Below are positions 9,817 through 18,454 of a stretch of DNA of 64,000 nt, one piece after another (positions within the stretch are counted from its first letter, which is position 1; each line of letters starts with the position of its first letter). This DNA is from Paenibacillus sp. GSMTC-2017 (lineage in GTDB: Bacteria; Bacillota; Bacilli; Paenibacillales; Paenibacillaceae), in NCBI RefSeq assembly GCF_016019935.1, contig NZ_JAECMT010000003.1, positions 122 to 64,121 of the forward strand, in the 5' to 3' direction. Below the pieces are notes generated by a model. That model ran no database searches. It was not told the origin of the DNA and worked only from the letters and a program-made list of their open reading frames with translations. The translations under genes and the position numbers were made by a program.

Positions 9817-12402
9817 GTGGAAATTCGGACGAAAGTACATACCATATTTATGCTGATTGGTTCGACGGAGTGTGGCAAGACGACATTTGCAAAAGAAGTG
9901 CTTATTCCTCAATTGAGGCTCGAAGACGATTCCCGAAATGTGAGAACGAATGTGCAATATTTGTCCTCGGACAGTATTCGTCAAGATCTACTTGGCTACG
10001 ATTATGATAAGTACGATCGAGTGATGCTGGAAGCAAGCTCGCATACGTTTCAGTTGTTGTTTGAGAGGCTGAAGCTAGTTACTTCATTTCCGATTAATGC
10101 TGAATTTGTTGTAGTCGACACGACTGGACTTGCGGAAGATTTCCGCAATAAAGTAAGAGATGTTGCTCGTGAAAGCAATTATAACTTAGAAGTTATTTTG
10201 TTCGATTATCGGAAAAGAGACCATTATTATGCATCTGAACGGTCGAAGAAGCTCATTACACAACATTTAACGAGATTGCGCAAAGATGTTCTGCCTGTAT
10301 TGACAAGGGAAGGGTATGGGAAGGTGCATAAAGTTAGGGCAAAGGACTTTTACCTAGCTGATGAAAACCTGCCTAACCGTGCGTATAAAGTAATGGTTGA
10401 AGATTGGGAAACGTATTTGTCAACCGTCCTTCCTCAAGAGAACAACTATATTGTTGTTGGTGATGTACATGAATGTGTGCTTGATTTACAGGAGCTATTA
10501 AAAAGCCATGGTTATGTGATTGATGGTGGGAAGCTGATTCCTCGTGAAAAGGTGAAAGACACTAAAATCATTTTAGTTGGAGATTGGATCGATAAAGGAA
10601 AGGGAACACGAGACATTATCGAATTCTTATATGAAAATAGAGCGCACTTTCTACTCGTTCTCGGAAACCACGAAAATTTCGTATACAAATATTTGAGTGG
10701 CGACATTAAAGGTGTTGATTCCGAGCTGTTACATTCCTATTTTGACTCGACAGAAGTATTACGAGATGATGCAGCTTTACTTGAAAAATTTACTTATCTC
10801 GTAGAGATGTCGAAACCGTTTTATCGATTCGCTGGGAAGCAAGGCCCGTCTTATTATGTTACGCATGCGCCATGTCAGAAAAAATATATTGGCAAGCTCG
10901 ATTCAAATTCGATGCGCCATCAGCGTAATTTCAGACTTGATCGTGAAGCACCAACTGAGGAGCAACTTAGTTTCCTTCGTGAAGAAGCGGTCAGTAATCA
11001 TCCTTTTCATTTATTTGGTCATGTTGCAGCTAAACAAGCTTTTCGTATCAAAAATAAGCTTCATCTAGATACGGGTAGTGTTCATGGAAATGCGCTTACT
11101 TCGGTTCATATGACGTATAAACCGTTTTTTAAAAGCCAAAAAGCTTGCCAAGTTGTGTTAGATGAGCCGTTGCCTACTCTTTTCCAAGAAGATAAAAAGG
11201 TATCGCTCAAAGAGCTAGATTATGATGCTGTTCGCAGATTAAAATATTCTGTAAAACACGGAATTAACTTTATTTCTGGAACGATGTCGCCTGCAGATAA
11301 GGATGAGGAAACGGGTGAACTGGAGTCGCTGAAGCGAGGACTCGACTATTTCACTAGTCATGGTGTGACTGAGGTCGTATTACAGCCTAAATATATGGGA
11401 TCAAGATGTAATGTTTACTTGCATCGTGATGTGGCAGATTGTTATGCAGTAAGTCGTAATGGCTATAAGGTGAGCGCTGTAGATATGGTACCAATCTATG
11501 AAAATCTTCTTAACAAATTCGGCGATTACATGATGATCAACAATATTGCTGTCCTTATTCTTGATGGGGAGTTACTACCGTGGAAGGCATTAGGTGATGG
11601 ACTAATTCAAAAACAGTTTAAGCCGATCGAGAGAGCACTTGATACGGAGCTATCCTTTTTGCAAAAGCACGGTTTTGAAGATGCATTTGGTCGCTTAGTG
11701 AGTGAGTTTGAGTCGAGTGGCTTTGAGAAGGATCAGCATCATTTGTCAAAGAGTGCATTAAGCGATAAGTATGGATCACATGTCTACCAAACCTATAAGT
11801 ATGTTCGTGAGATTAGGGAGGCTTATGTTCCACTTGCTGATCATAAAGAGGCTCATGATGTTTATAGACGTCAGTTAGATATATATGGTGCAGATGCGGC
11901 TACCCAATATAAGCCGTTTGCTATTTTGAAAGAAGTACTTGAAAATGGTGAGGAACAGTTGCCAGGAGGTCGTACATCGGATATGTACAGCATGTTGTCT
12001 GATGATGACTATCTTGTTTTAGATTTGAACGATTCTGATGCGTATGAGAAGGCGGCTTACTTTTTTGCCAAGCTTACTGTAGAGAACCATATGGAAGGTG
12101 TAGTCATTAAGCCTGAGTATGATGATTCACGTGTAGTTCCATTCTTAAAAGTGCGGAATCCAGATTATCTATCCATTATTTACGGATATGATTATAAGTT
12201 CCCTCACAAATATAAAAAGTTAATTAAAACGAAGAACGTTTCGAAAAAGTTACGAACTTCCGCTAAGGAACATCGTTTAGGTCAACGTTTGCTTTCAATT
12301 AAATTAAATGAAATTGCATCGACTAACGAAGCGTACATGGAAATCGCAGCAAATTTATTGTTTGAGGTAGCTAAAGAAAAAGAGATTGATCCAAGATTAT
12401 AG
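9817..12402 (+). CDS. pnkp: Bacterial Pnkp: polynucleotide kinase-phosphatase-ligase
   Basis: An 861-residue three-domain RNA end-healing and sealing enzyme. The kinase has the P-loop GSTECGKTTF near residue 15. The metallophosphatase shows G215-D-V-H218-E, then GDWIDKG and GNHENF; the first motif has Glu where many have Gly. The C-terminal ligase shows K525-Y-M-G-S-R, with K525 the likely adenylated lysine. In known systems Pnkp converts 2',3'-cyclic phosphate and 5'-OH ends to ligatable ends and seals them with Hen1. GTG start, with AAGGAGG upstream. Length matches the family. Confidence 0.95.
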   Translation: MEIRTKVHTIFMLIGSTECGKTTFAKEVLIPQLRLEDDSRNVRTNVQYLSSDSIRQDLLGYDYDKYDRVMLEASSHTFQLLFERLKLVTSFPINAEFVVVDTTGLAEDFRNKVRDVARESNYNLEVILFDYRKRDHYYASERSKKLITQHLTRLRKDVLPVLTREGYGKVHKVRAKDFYLADENLPNRAYKVMVEDWETYLSTVLPQENNYIVVGDVHECVLDLQELLKSHGYVIDGGKLIPREKVKDTKIILVGDWIDKGKGTRDIIEFLYENRAHFLLVLGNHENFVYKYLSGDIKGVDSELLHSYFDSTEVLRDDAALLEKFTYLVEMSKPFYRFAGKQGPSYYVTHAPCQKKYIGKLDSNSMRHQRNFRLDREAPTEEQLSFLREEAVSNHPFHLFGHVAAKQAFRIKNKLHLDTGSVHGNALTSVHMTYKPFFKSQKACQVVLDEPLPTLFQEDKKVSLKELDYDAVRRLKYSVKHGINFISGTMSPADKDEETGELESLKRGLDYFTSHGVTEVVLQPKYMGSRCNVYLHRDVADCYAVSRNGYKVSAVDMVPIYENLLNKFGDYMMINNIAVLILDGELLPWKALGDGLIQKQFKPIERALDTELSFLQKHGFEDAFGRLVSEFESSGFEKDQHHLSKSALSDKYGSHVYQTYKYVREIREAYVPLADHKEAHDVYRRQLDIYGADAATQYKPFAILKEVLENGEEQLPGGRTSDMYSMLSDDDYLVLDLNDSDAYEKAAYFFAKLTVENHMEGVVIKPEYDDSRVVPFLKVRNPDYLSIIYGYDYKFPHKYKKLIKTKNVSKKLRTSAKEHRLGQRLLSIKLNEIASTNEAYMEIAANLLFEVAKEKEIDPRL

Positions 12403-12431
12403 AATAGTAGAAGTATAGGAGGGGTAACGAA

Positions 12432-13658
12432 ATGGCTTACCAAACGATTAATGGCGTTCGGGTCTGGGGCAATCCAGATCCGGGTGCAATGCAACAAGCA
12501 GAAACATGTGCAAAGTATGGGAATGTCGTACAAACATTGCTTATGGCAGATCATCATAAAGGCTACAGTCAGCCGATTGGCGGGGTAGTCGCTTATGATG
12601 GGCAAATATCACCTTCGGGGGTAGGCTACGACATTGCATGCGGCAATAAAGCGGTTCGGACTACGATAATGGCTAAGGACATTAAACCTAAAATAGCAAA
12701 GGTGATGGATAGGATTGCTCGAAAGGTGTCCTTTGGGGTAGGGCGAGTGAACAAGGATAAAGTTGATCATGACTTGTTTGATGATTCAGATTGGAGCGTC
12801 TATGAGGCAATTGGACGTCAGGAGCATGACAAGTTGAAGACGTTAGCCCGCGATCAGCTAGGGACAGTAGGAAGCGGGAACCACTATGTGGATTTGTTCG
12901 AAGAGGTGACGACGGGCAGACTGTGGGTCGGGAACCATTTTGGAAGTCGTGGATTTGGTCACAAAACGGCTAGTGGTTTCTTGAATCTGGCAGCTGGGAG
13001 AGACTTTCTCGCAAATGCTCCCGGAGAGAGTATGGATCAACCGCCTGTATTGCTTGATTTGGATAGTGAACTAGGCGATATGTATTTCCGGGCGATGAAG
13101 ATTGCAGGACGTTATGCTTATGCAGGTCGAGATTATGTGATGGATGAAGTGTTGTCTATCCTTGGTGCAGAAGCAGATTTCGAAGTGCATAACCATCATA
13201 ACTACGCGTGGAAGGAAAAGCATAGCGGCAAAGATGCCATCGTCGTTCGTAAAGGTGCAACGCCGTCGGCTCCAGGTCAGCTGGGTTTCATAGGAGGTAG
13301 CATGTGCGACATATCCGTTATTGTGAAGGGTAAGGACTCTATCGAAAATAGGGATTCTTTCTACAGCACAGTACATGGAGCGGGACGCACGATGAGTCGT
13401 ACACAAGCAGCGGGCAAGATGAACTGGAAAACGCGAAAACGTACGGGTGGACAAATTTCTGCCGAACAAATGATGACGGCTGTTCGCAACTTTGGCATTG
13501 AGCTTCGTGGAGCGGGAACAGACGAAAGTCCATTCGTGTATCGAAAGCTTCAAGAAGTATTGGATGCACATGCAGAAACGATAGATGTTCTACACGTTCT
13601 GAAACCAATCGGGGTGTGTATGGCGGGTGCAGATGAGTTTGATCCTTATAAGGATTGA
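12432..13658 (+). CDS. rtcB: RtcB-family RNA ligase
   Basis: A 408-residue RtcB-type 3'-phosphate RNA ligase. Visible motifs: D-I-A-C-G (metal-binding Asp and Cys), GTVGSGNHYVDL, HFGSRGFGH, HHNYAWKE, and a histidine in VHGAGR (H315) that corresponds to the guanylylated His. Known RtcB enzymes join 2',3'-cyclic phosphate or 3'-phosphate ends directly to 5'-OH ends using GTP and manganese, a different route from Pnkp. Here it sits in the same operon as Hen1/Pnkp, 29 bp downstream, so two sealing chemistries are co-expressed. AGGAGGGG precedes the ATG. Confidence 0.93.
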   Translation: MAYQTINGVRVWGNPDPGAMQQAETCAKYGNVVQTLLMADHHKGYSQPIGGVVAYDGQISPSGVGYDIACGNKAVRTTIMAKDIKPKIAKVMDRIARKVSFGVGRVNKDKVDHDLFDDSDWSVYEAIGRQEHDKLKTLARDQLGTVGSGNHYVDLFEEVTTGRLWVGNHFGSRGFGHKTASGFLNLAAGRDFLANAPGESMDQPPVLLDLDSELGDMYFRAMKIAGRYAYAGRDYVMDEVLSILGAEADFEVHNHHNYAWKEKHSGKDAIVVRKGATPSAPGQLGFIGGSMCDISVIVKGKDSIENRDSFYSTVHGAGRTMSRTQAAGKMNWKTRKRTGGQISAEQMMTAVRNFGIELRGAGTDESPFVYRKLQEVLDAHAETIDVLHVLKPIGVCMAGADEFDPYKD

Positions 13659-13670
13659 GGGACAACCCAA

Positions 13671-14000
13671 ATGCCTGCGTATAATAAACTCGTAAGGGAT
13701 AAGATTCCTCACATTATCAAATCCAAAGGTAAAAGCTGTCGCACAACGATCCTAAATGAAGTTCAATATAAAGAAGAGCTTAATAAGAAACTAAGTGAAG
13801 AGATTAGCGAATATAATAACGCGGCTAACGCAACAGAAGCATTAGAGGAATTAGCTGATGTATTAGAAGTAATACAAGCTTTAGCGAAGGTACATGGTAT
13901 GACTTGGGAACAGCTTGAATCATTACGTATGGACAAAGCGGAGCAACGAGGTGGGTTCCAGGAACGGGTGTATCTTATTGAAGTTGATGGCGGCTCTTGA
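13671..14000 (+). CDS. MazG-like nucleoside triphosphate pyrophosphohydrolase
   Basis: A 109-residue all-alpha protein of the MazG/phosphoribosyl-ATP pyrophosphohydrolase-like superfamily. It opens with YNKLVRDKIPHII, followed by KLSEEISEY and EELADVLEVIQAL, where the E-x-x-E and E-x-x-D pairs are the expected magnesium ligands. Relatives hydrolyse non-canonical or excess NTPs to NMP and pyrophosphate. It starts 12 bp after rtcB and is the last gene of the repair operon. A role in removing damaged nucleotides or controlling NTP supply for the nucleotide-using repair enzymes is an inference. Confidence 0.8.
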   Translation: MPAYNKLVRDKIPHIIKSKGKSCRTTILNEVQYKEELNKKLSEEISEYNNAANATEALEELADVLEVIQALAKVHGMTWEQLESLRMDKAEQRGGFQERVYLIEVDGGS

Positions 14001-14191
14001 TGTAGTACTAGTTACCGAAAAAGATATTTAAAGGTTTATTGTTGGAATGAGTAAGCTAATTGCGGAACATGCCGATGAGTAAGTGGAAAGAGGTTAAATA
14101 GAGTATTATCGAATTTGAGAATGTATCTTTAGTCTTTAAATAGATCCTCCACAGTATCATGAGCAAGCGAACATATTATGCTAAGGATCGA

Positions 14192-14221
14192 AAAAGAATA
14201 GAAGCGGGGGATTTTCCCCCG
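14192..14221 (-). terminator. Terminator for the minus-strand secreted protein gene
   Basis: Perfect stem GCGGGGG / CCCCCGC around 14203-14221, followed on the minus strand by a T-rich tract (TTCTATTCTTTTT). It lies 15 bp beyond the stop of the gene at 14236. The + strand side lacks a T run, so the end of the repair operon is less clear. Confidence 0.7.
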
Positions 14222-14235
14222 CAACCATGAGTAAG

Positions 14236-15195
14236 TTATTGGTATTGTCTTGACTCTGTAAATTTGAAAAGAAACTCCCAGTAGGAGTCTGTAAATCCAC
14301 TCTCAGCCCACAACTCACTATAGGCATTGATATGAGCCTGAATAATGTCATCTTTACTCCAGAAAGGTGCTTCCCACCATGGGATTTTTGAAGCCATTTT
14401 TTGTGTAATTTGATGGTGGTAGTAATATTTCGGAATGAAAATGGATAGCATTTTGGCTTCAGTTGAACCTAACTTACCCGCAAAGCGTTTTTCGAAAATA
14501 TGATGTCTTTCCCATCCCAAATTCATATAATTAGCCGGTGCTGTCACATTTTGAAGGCTAGAATAGGAACGTATTCCTTTTGAAAGTGCAGGTTTGAGAA
14601 CGTTAGGACTTTCTTGAATCATCCTTTTAACACCACTAACGGCAGGAATACCAGGGAAAACTACTGCAGCTGCATCCGCAACAACCCAGAAACCACTCCA
14701 GAACGAAGGATTTTGATTAAACTCATTGAGGGATAGAACAAAACTCCCTATATCGAAAATTGATTCAACCCACATAGGGCTGACATTATTACTCACTTGT
14801 TCTTGTGAATAACTAATATAGTATTTATCGCTCTTTGTTGAAATTCCTTGACTATTAGTATAGTTAAAAATAAGTGTATGTGTCGGAACGACACTATTGG
14901 TTATTCTTCGAAACTGCTCAAGTTCGAACTTCGTAATACGATTTAGTTGATAGGAAGCATTTGGATCGTTGCTATTTTTTACAAGTTGATCAAGGTACGC
15001 ATTGATTGTTAGTTCGGAAAGTAACTTCTCGGTCTTGATCTCTGATGTAGCGGAATCGAATGATGAAAAATAAATCGCATTAATCGTATCTTGAGGGAGT
15101 GATGACTTAGCTGAAGTAGAAATTGGGGCTAGAGTGAGTACTAAAGCAATTGACATAATAATTGCTATAGCATTTTTGAAATGTTTCATAATCAC
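14236..15195 (-). CDS. Secreted protein with pretoxin region and HNH-like C-terminal domain
   Basis: A 319-residue protein. GTG at 15195 is chosen because GGAGG stands 7 bases upstream. A signal peptide (hydrophobic core, then TSAKS) is followed by about 120 unassigned residues. A hydrophobic stretch (FWVVADAAAVVFPGIPAVSG) resembles the pretoxin segments of polymorphic toxins. The C-terminus has W-E-R-H231-H232-I-F-E-K-R-F and a later HHQITQ, the spacing of HNH/His-Me finger nuclease toxins. A secreted nuclease toxin is plausible, not shown. No obvious immunity gene is adjacent. Confidence 0.6.
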   Translation of the reverse strand: MIMKHFKNAIAIIMSIALVLTLAPISTSAKSSLPQDTINAIYFSSFDSATSEIKTEKLLSELTINAYLDQLVKNSNDPNASYQLNRITKFELEQFRRITNSVVPTHTLIFNYTNSQGISTKSDKYYISYSQEQVSNNVSPMWVESIFDIGSFVLSLNEFNQNPSFWSGFWVVADAAAVVFPGIPAVSGVKRMIQESPNVLKPALSKGIRSYSSLQNVTAPANYMNLGWERHHIFEKRFAGKLGSTEAKMLSIFIPKYYYHHQITQKMASKIPWWEAPFWSKDDIIQAHINAYSELWAESGFTDSYWEFLFKFTESRQYQ

Positions 15196-15351
15196 TAGTA
15201 CACCTCCAAAAAAGTTTCTTTGATCGTCATCAAAGTAATTCAAGATAGTGCACATATCTACGAAATTAATAATACCAAAAACATACTATTATGTAAATTT
15301 TTAAATAAATGGTATACTGTTTTTGTCACAATAATTAAGGAGTTGATCTTA

Positions 15352-15660
15352 ATGAGGGCTGGTTATAGCATTTTGAGAGAGATACAAAAAAAGGGATTTA
15401 CCCCCGAACCAAGCGACTACGGACTTAAAGAGTGGGAGTTTAAAAAAATGATTCAATTTCTACAAGATAAAGGATTTCTAGATAGGGTCCTTAGAGTAGG
15501 AGACCATTTTTCTTTGAAAAATTCACAGATAACTACAAAGGGAAGTCAACTATTAGAAGATAATCAACATTATGAACTTGATTATCCTGATAGAGCTGGC
15601 TTGAAGGAATGGGTTAAGGTGGAAAAAGAACAATATTCCAATAGTTCATATGAAGAGTGA
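15352..15660 (+). CDS. YjcQ-like protein
   Basis: A 102-residue protein. ATG at 15352 has AAGGAG upstream; longer in-frame extensions upstream are unsupported. The pattern YSILREIQKKG ... DYGLKEWEFKKMIQFLQDKGFL ... ITTKGSQLLEDN is that of the YjcQ family, a small winged-helix-like fold found in Bacillota genomes and prophages. It diverges from the secreted toxin-like gene across a 156-bp gap. It could be a regulator, but function is not established. Immunity to the neighbouring toxin cannot be excluded. Confidence 0.65.
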   Translation: MRAGYSILREIQKKGFTPEPSDYGLKEWEFKKMIQFLQDKGFLDRVLRVGDHFSLKNSQITTKGSQLLEDNQHYELDYPDRAGLKEWVKVEKEQYSNSSYEE

Positions 15661-16050
15661 TTAAAAGGAGCAGGTATTGGTTACATATTTGAGAAAGAAG
15701 ACAAAGAATCTTTTAGTGGAGCATGATAGACATTCAATGATGGTTTGATGGTTGTTCATCTCCAAGTAGTGTTTAAACAAGTAATTCTACCCTGTTATTC
15801 TCTGTAGTCCCTCTGAAGTTAAGGGCAGCCTTGTATCAAGGTACTTAATGCTATAGTAATATCATCATATCGCTACATTTTTTGATTGAATTGGAAAATT
15901 CGCTGATAATTAATATGCACGAATTAGATCAGAATCAGCTTTAGCAAAATGTAACATCACAAAGAGAAGTTGATGAGATAAAGTACCAAAATTTTCGTTT
16001 CGGCAGGGAAGGGGCGCCTCAAAGTGATAGTAATGAGGCATGCATATAGG
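15661..16050. other. Intergenic region without recognised genes
   Basis: About 390 bp after the YjcQ-like gene hold no convincing gene. One 23-codon frame (15677-15748) has a possible ribosome site (AAGGAG) but nothing else to support it. Confidence 0.5.
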
Positions 16051-16104
16051 AGACCATTCAAGCATACAGGAATCGTATGCTTGAATGGTCTTCTTTTTTT
16101 TTTT
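16051..16104 (+). terminator. Strong intrinsic terminator
   Basis: A long stem (AGACCATTCAAGCATAC / GTATGCTTGAATGGTCT) with a 7-base loop is followed by a tract of T residues. Orientation fits termination of + strand transcripts such as that of the YjcQ-like gene. It lies just before the 3' end of the convergent HTH-ATPase gene. Confidence 0.9.
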
Positions 16105-16116
16105 GTTAAAACTAGT

Positions 16117-17229
16117 CTACTCTAAAACACTAATCCTCAAATTAGGGAAACTTCCTTGATATTCAGCAACCCTATTCATTAATTGCTCTCTATCAAAGCT
16201 AGCTACAATAATTTCTTGATCTGGCTTAAAGGTAACACTAGTTCCTGTCTCTTTTGTAACTCCGATTACATGTAATTCAGATTGCGGGATGCCATGTTTG
16301 AAGTCTTGTCGGAACACTTTGCCCTCGCGTCTAACTTCCACGGACAAACGCTCTGAAAGTGCGTTCACTATAGGCATATTAATACCTTTAATTCCACCTG
16401 GAGCGACGATAGTTGCACTCTTATTAAAGCGTCCGATCTCAGTAAAGATGGATTGGAGAGGGGGGGGAGTAGAATTAGATAAAGCTTGAATTGGAATGCC
16501 TCGTCCATTATCGGCGACAGTCACGCTACGATCATTCTGAAGAATAATCGTTACTTCTGAACAGTAGCCAGCTTCATGCTCAAGTACACTATTTTCGAGT
16601 ACAGCCCATAAAAGATGGTTCGGATCATAGTTTTCTGATGATTCTCCCAAATATGAGCTTGCCTGATTTCTTGCTTCAGAAAGCTCAATATAGTTACTTG
16701 TATCAACGAGATCAGAAATAGCAGAGAGTAATAATAGTAAAGGCAATGTTCGGTGAGGAGGGAGGGAATATCTACCGCCTCGTTCTTCTTGGACTAACAG
16801 GTCTGCTCCAAGTAGAGCTTTTGTGTGATGATATAGTTGCCCAGTAGTACCCATATTTAATTGCTCTACAATTTCTGTACCAGTGAGAGGCCCACGTAAA
16901 ACGGTAGTTAATATATCTAATCGTTGCTTATTGCCGAGAGCAGCTAACACTTTTGCTCCCTTGTCACTATCGAGTTCAAGTAATTTACTAATGCGTCTTT
17001 GTTGAGGTTCCCATCTAAAACCGTTTGTTCCACGATGTTGACCGGAATAAAAGATTGCGCCTAGATCATCTATAGCATCCGGCAAGAAACTTTCTTTTCT
17101 GGATTCACTTAGCTGAGATGGCTTGTTTGCAGAACGAGCCCCAATAAATTGAAGTAACAGTTGTTTAAGCTCATTAACTTCCCCTGCAAGAGAATCTAAT
17201 TCCACACCATAATCTCTAGTAGTAGCCAA
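16117..17229 (-). CDS. ArsR-type HTH fused to a GyrB-like ATP-binding domain
   Basis: A 370-residue fusion. Residues 1-80 are unassigned; 90-156 form an ArsR-like winged helix (AALGNKQRLDILTTVLRGPL, YHHTKALL). Residues 205-315 match the GyrB/Hsp90/MutL ATPase: ENSVLEHEAGYC, V-A-D240-N-G-R-G-I-P, and the lid GGIKGINMPIVNALSERL, much as in GyrB. The GyrB catalytic Glu position is Ala209 here, so ATP binding without hydrolysis is predicted. No topoisomerase domains follow. TTG start, with GAGGTGAT upstream. A perfect 36-bp palindrome lies 20 bp upstream, suggesting autoregulation. A regulator that senses ATP or a similar ligand is inferred. Confidence 0.75.
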   Translation of the reverse strand: MATTRDYGVELDSLAGEVNELKQLLLQFIGARSANKPSQLSESRKESFLPDAIDDLGAIFYSGQHRGTNGFRWEPQQRRISKLLELDSDKGAKVLAALGNKQRLDILTTVLRGPLTGTEIVEQLNMGTTGQLYHHTKALLGADLLVQEERGGRYSLPPHRTLPLLLLLSAISDLVDTSNYIELSEARNQASSYLGESSENYDPNHLLWAVLENSVLEHEAGYCSEVTIILQNDRSVTVADNGRGIPIQALSNSTPPPLQSIFTEIGRFNKSATIVAPGGIKGINMPIVNALSERLSVEVRREGKVFRQDFKHGIPQSELHVIGVTKETGTSVTFKPDQEIIVASFDREQLMNRVAEYQGSFPNLRISVLE

Positions 17230-17249
17230 CTAACATCACCTCATTAAAA

Positions 17250-17285
17250 TAAGATATACGTAGTTACGTAACTACGTATATCTTA
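17250..17285. promoter_or_regulatory. Perfect 36-bp palindromic operator
   Basis: Half-site TAAGATATACGTAGTTAC is followed by its exact reverse complement, 18 bp each side. TACGTA occurs three times within it, so it is a nested palindrome. It ends 20 bp upstream of the TTG start of the HTH-ATPase gene, where a repressor would cover the promoter. There is no T run, so it is not a terminator. Binding by the adjacent ArsR-like protein is inferred. Confidence 0.8.
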
Positions 17286-17378
17286 ACATGGTGGTATTGG
17301 ATTGTAAATAACATCCAGTATTAGAATGGAAATGTTCTCATACTTGAGATGGAGGCAGGGCCACAAAGTGAGTACCTT

Positions 17379-18434
17379 TTATCCAAACATAGCGGCTTGT
17401 CGTTTGTAATGATCTTCCAACACTAAGCAGACCATTGCTTCAACGACGGGCACGATTCTAGGACAAATACAAGGATCGTGTCTACCTTCTGTCCGAATTT
17501 CTTGATCTTCACCGCTTATGTTTATCGTCTTCTGAGGAACAGATATGGACGAAGTGGGTTTCACACTTATACGGAAGACGATCTCCTGGCCAGTGCTAAT
17601 TCCGCCGATGATTCCTCCAGAATGGTTGCTAAGGAAGCCATCGCTACTCATCTCATCATTATGCTCGCTGCCAAGCATAGAAGCTGCAGCAAAGCCTGCT
17701 CCAAATTCGATTCCTTTTACTGCGCCAATGGAAAGCATCGCTTTTGCCAGCTCAGCATCCAATTTATCGAAGACTGGTTCACCAAGACCCGGAACAACTC
17801 CGCGAATACGGCATTCAACGATTCCGCCGCAACTATCGCCTACCGAAGCTAAGTGCTCAATCTTTTTAATCATCTTTTCAGCTGCAACAGGATCACAGGC
17901 ACGAACCGCATTTTGTTCAATAACGTTTTCGTCGAATGTTTCGCACTTAATTCCCCCGATTTCCTGAGAATATGCGACGACCTGCACACCACGGTTTTCG
18001 AGCAACTTTCGAGCGATTGCTCCTCCAGCTACTCGAGCAGCCGTTTCTCTTCCCGATGCACGTCCGCTTCCTCTATGGTCCCGTATTCCGTATTTTTGTA
18101 AATACGTAAAGTCAGCATGACCAGGGCGGAAAGAGTTTTGAATGTCACTGTAAGCCTCAGGTCTCATATCGTGGTTATGAAGCATGACGAAGAGTGGAGT
18201 ACCTGTTGTTTTTCCTTCGAATACGCCCGACATGATGTGGATAATATCATATTCCTTGCGTGGTGAAGTTACGGACGATTGCCCGGGCTTTCTCCGATCC
18301 ATCTGTTTTTGAATATAAGCTTCATCAATTTCGACACCAGGTGTCACGCCATCAACAATAACGCCTACCGCCGCTCCATGTGATTCTCCGAAGGTTGTTA
18401 TTTTAAAAACGTCGCCGAATGTATTACCTGCCAT
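17379..18434 (-). CDS. aroC: Chorismate synthase
   Basis: A 351-residue chorismate synthase, which converts 5-enolpyruvylshikimate 3-phosphate to chorismate with reduced FMN, the last shikimate-pathway step. Family marks are FGESHGAAVGVIVDG near the start, RRKPGQSSVTSPRKE, the central GSGRASGRETAARVAGGAIARK, and RHDPCICPRIVPVVEAM near the end. Length is a little short of the 360-390 typical of the Bacillus enzymes but complete. It lies 20 bp after aroA with its own GAGGAGG site, so the two form an operon. Confidence 0.95.
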   Translation of the reverse strand: MAGNTFGDVFKITTFGESHGAAVGVIVDGVTPGVEIDEAYIQKQMDRRKPGQSSVTSPRKEYDIIHIMSGVFEGKTTGTPLFVMLHNHDMRPEAYSDIQNSFRPGHADFTYLQKYGIRDHRGSGRASGRETAARVAGGAIARKLLENRGVQVVAYSQEIGGIKCETFDENVIEQNAVRACDPVAAEKMIKKIEHLASVGDSCGGIVECRIRGVVPGLGEPVFDKLDAELAKAMLSIGAVKGIEFGAGFAAASMLGSEHNDEMSSDGFLSNHSGGIIGGISTGQEIVFRISVKPTSSISVPQKTINISGEDQEIRTEGRHDPCICPRIVPVVEAMVCLVLEDHYKRQAAMFG

Positions 18435-18454
18435 AGTAGTATGTGCCTCCTCGT

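Noticed and set aside
13071-13571. 166-codon frame antisense to rtcB
   Set aside because: It is the shadow of a well-supported RtcB gene and has no recognisable protein character.
15677-15748. 23-codon frame with an AAGGAG site after the YjcQ-like gene
   Set aside because: Too short, with no motif or conservation evidence; chance is a sufficient explanation.
17250-17285. The 36-bp palindrome as a terminator for aroC or the HTH-ATPase gene
   Set aside because: It lies upstream of the HTH-ATPase start, is AT-rich and has no T run.
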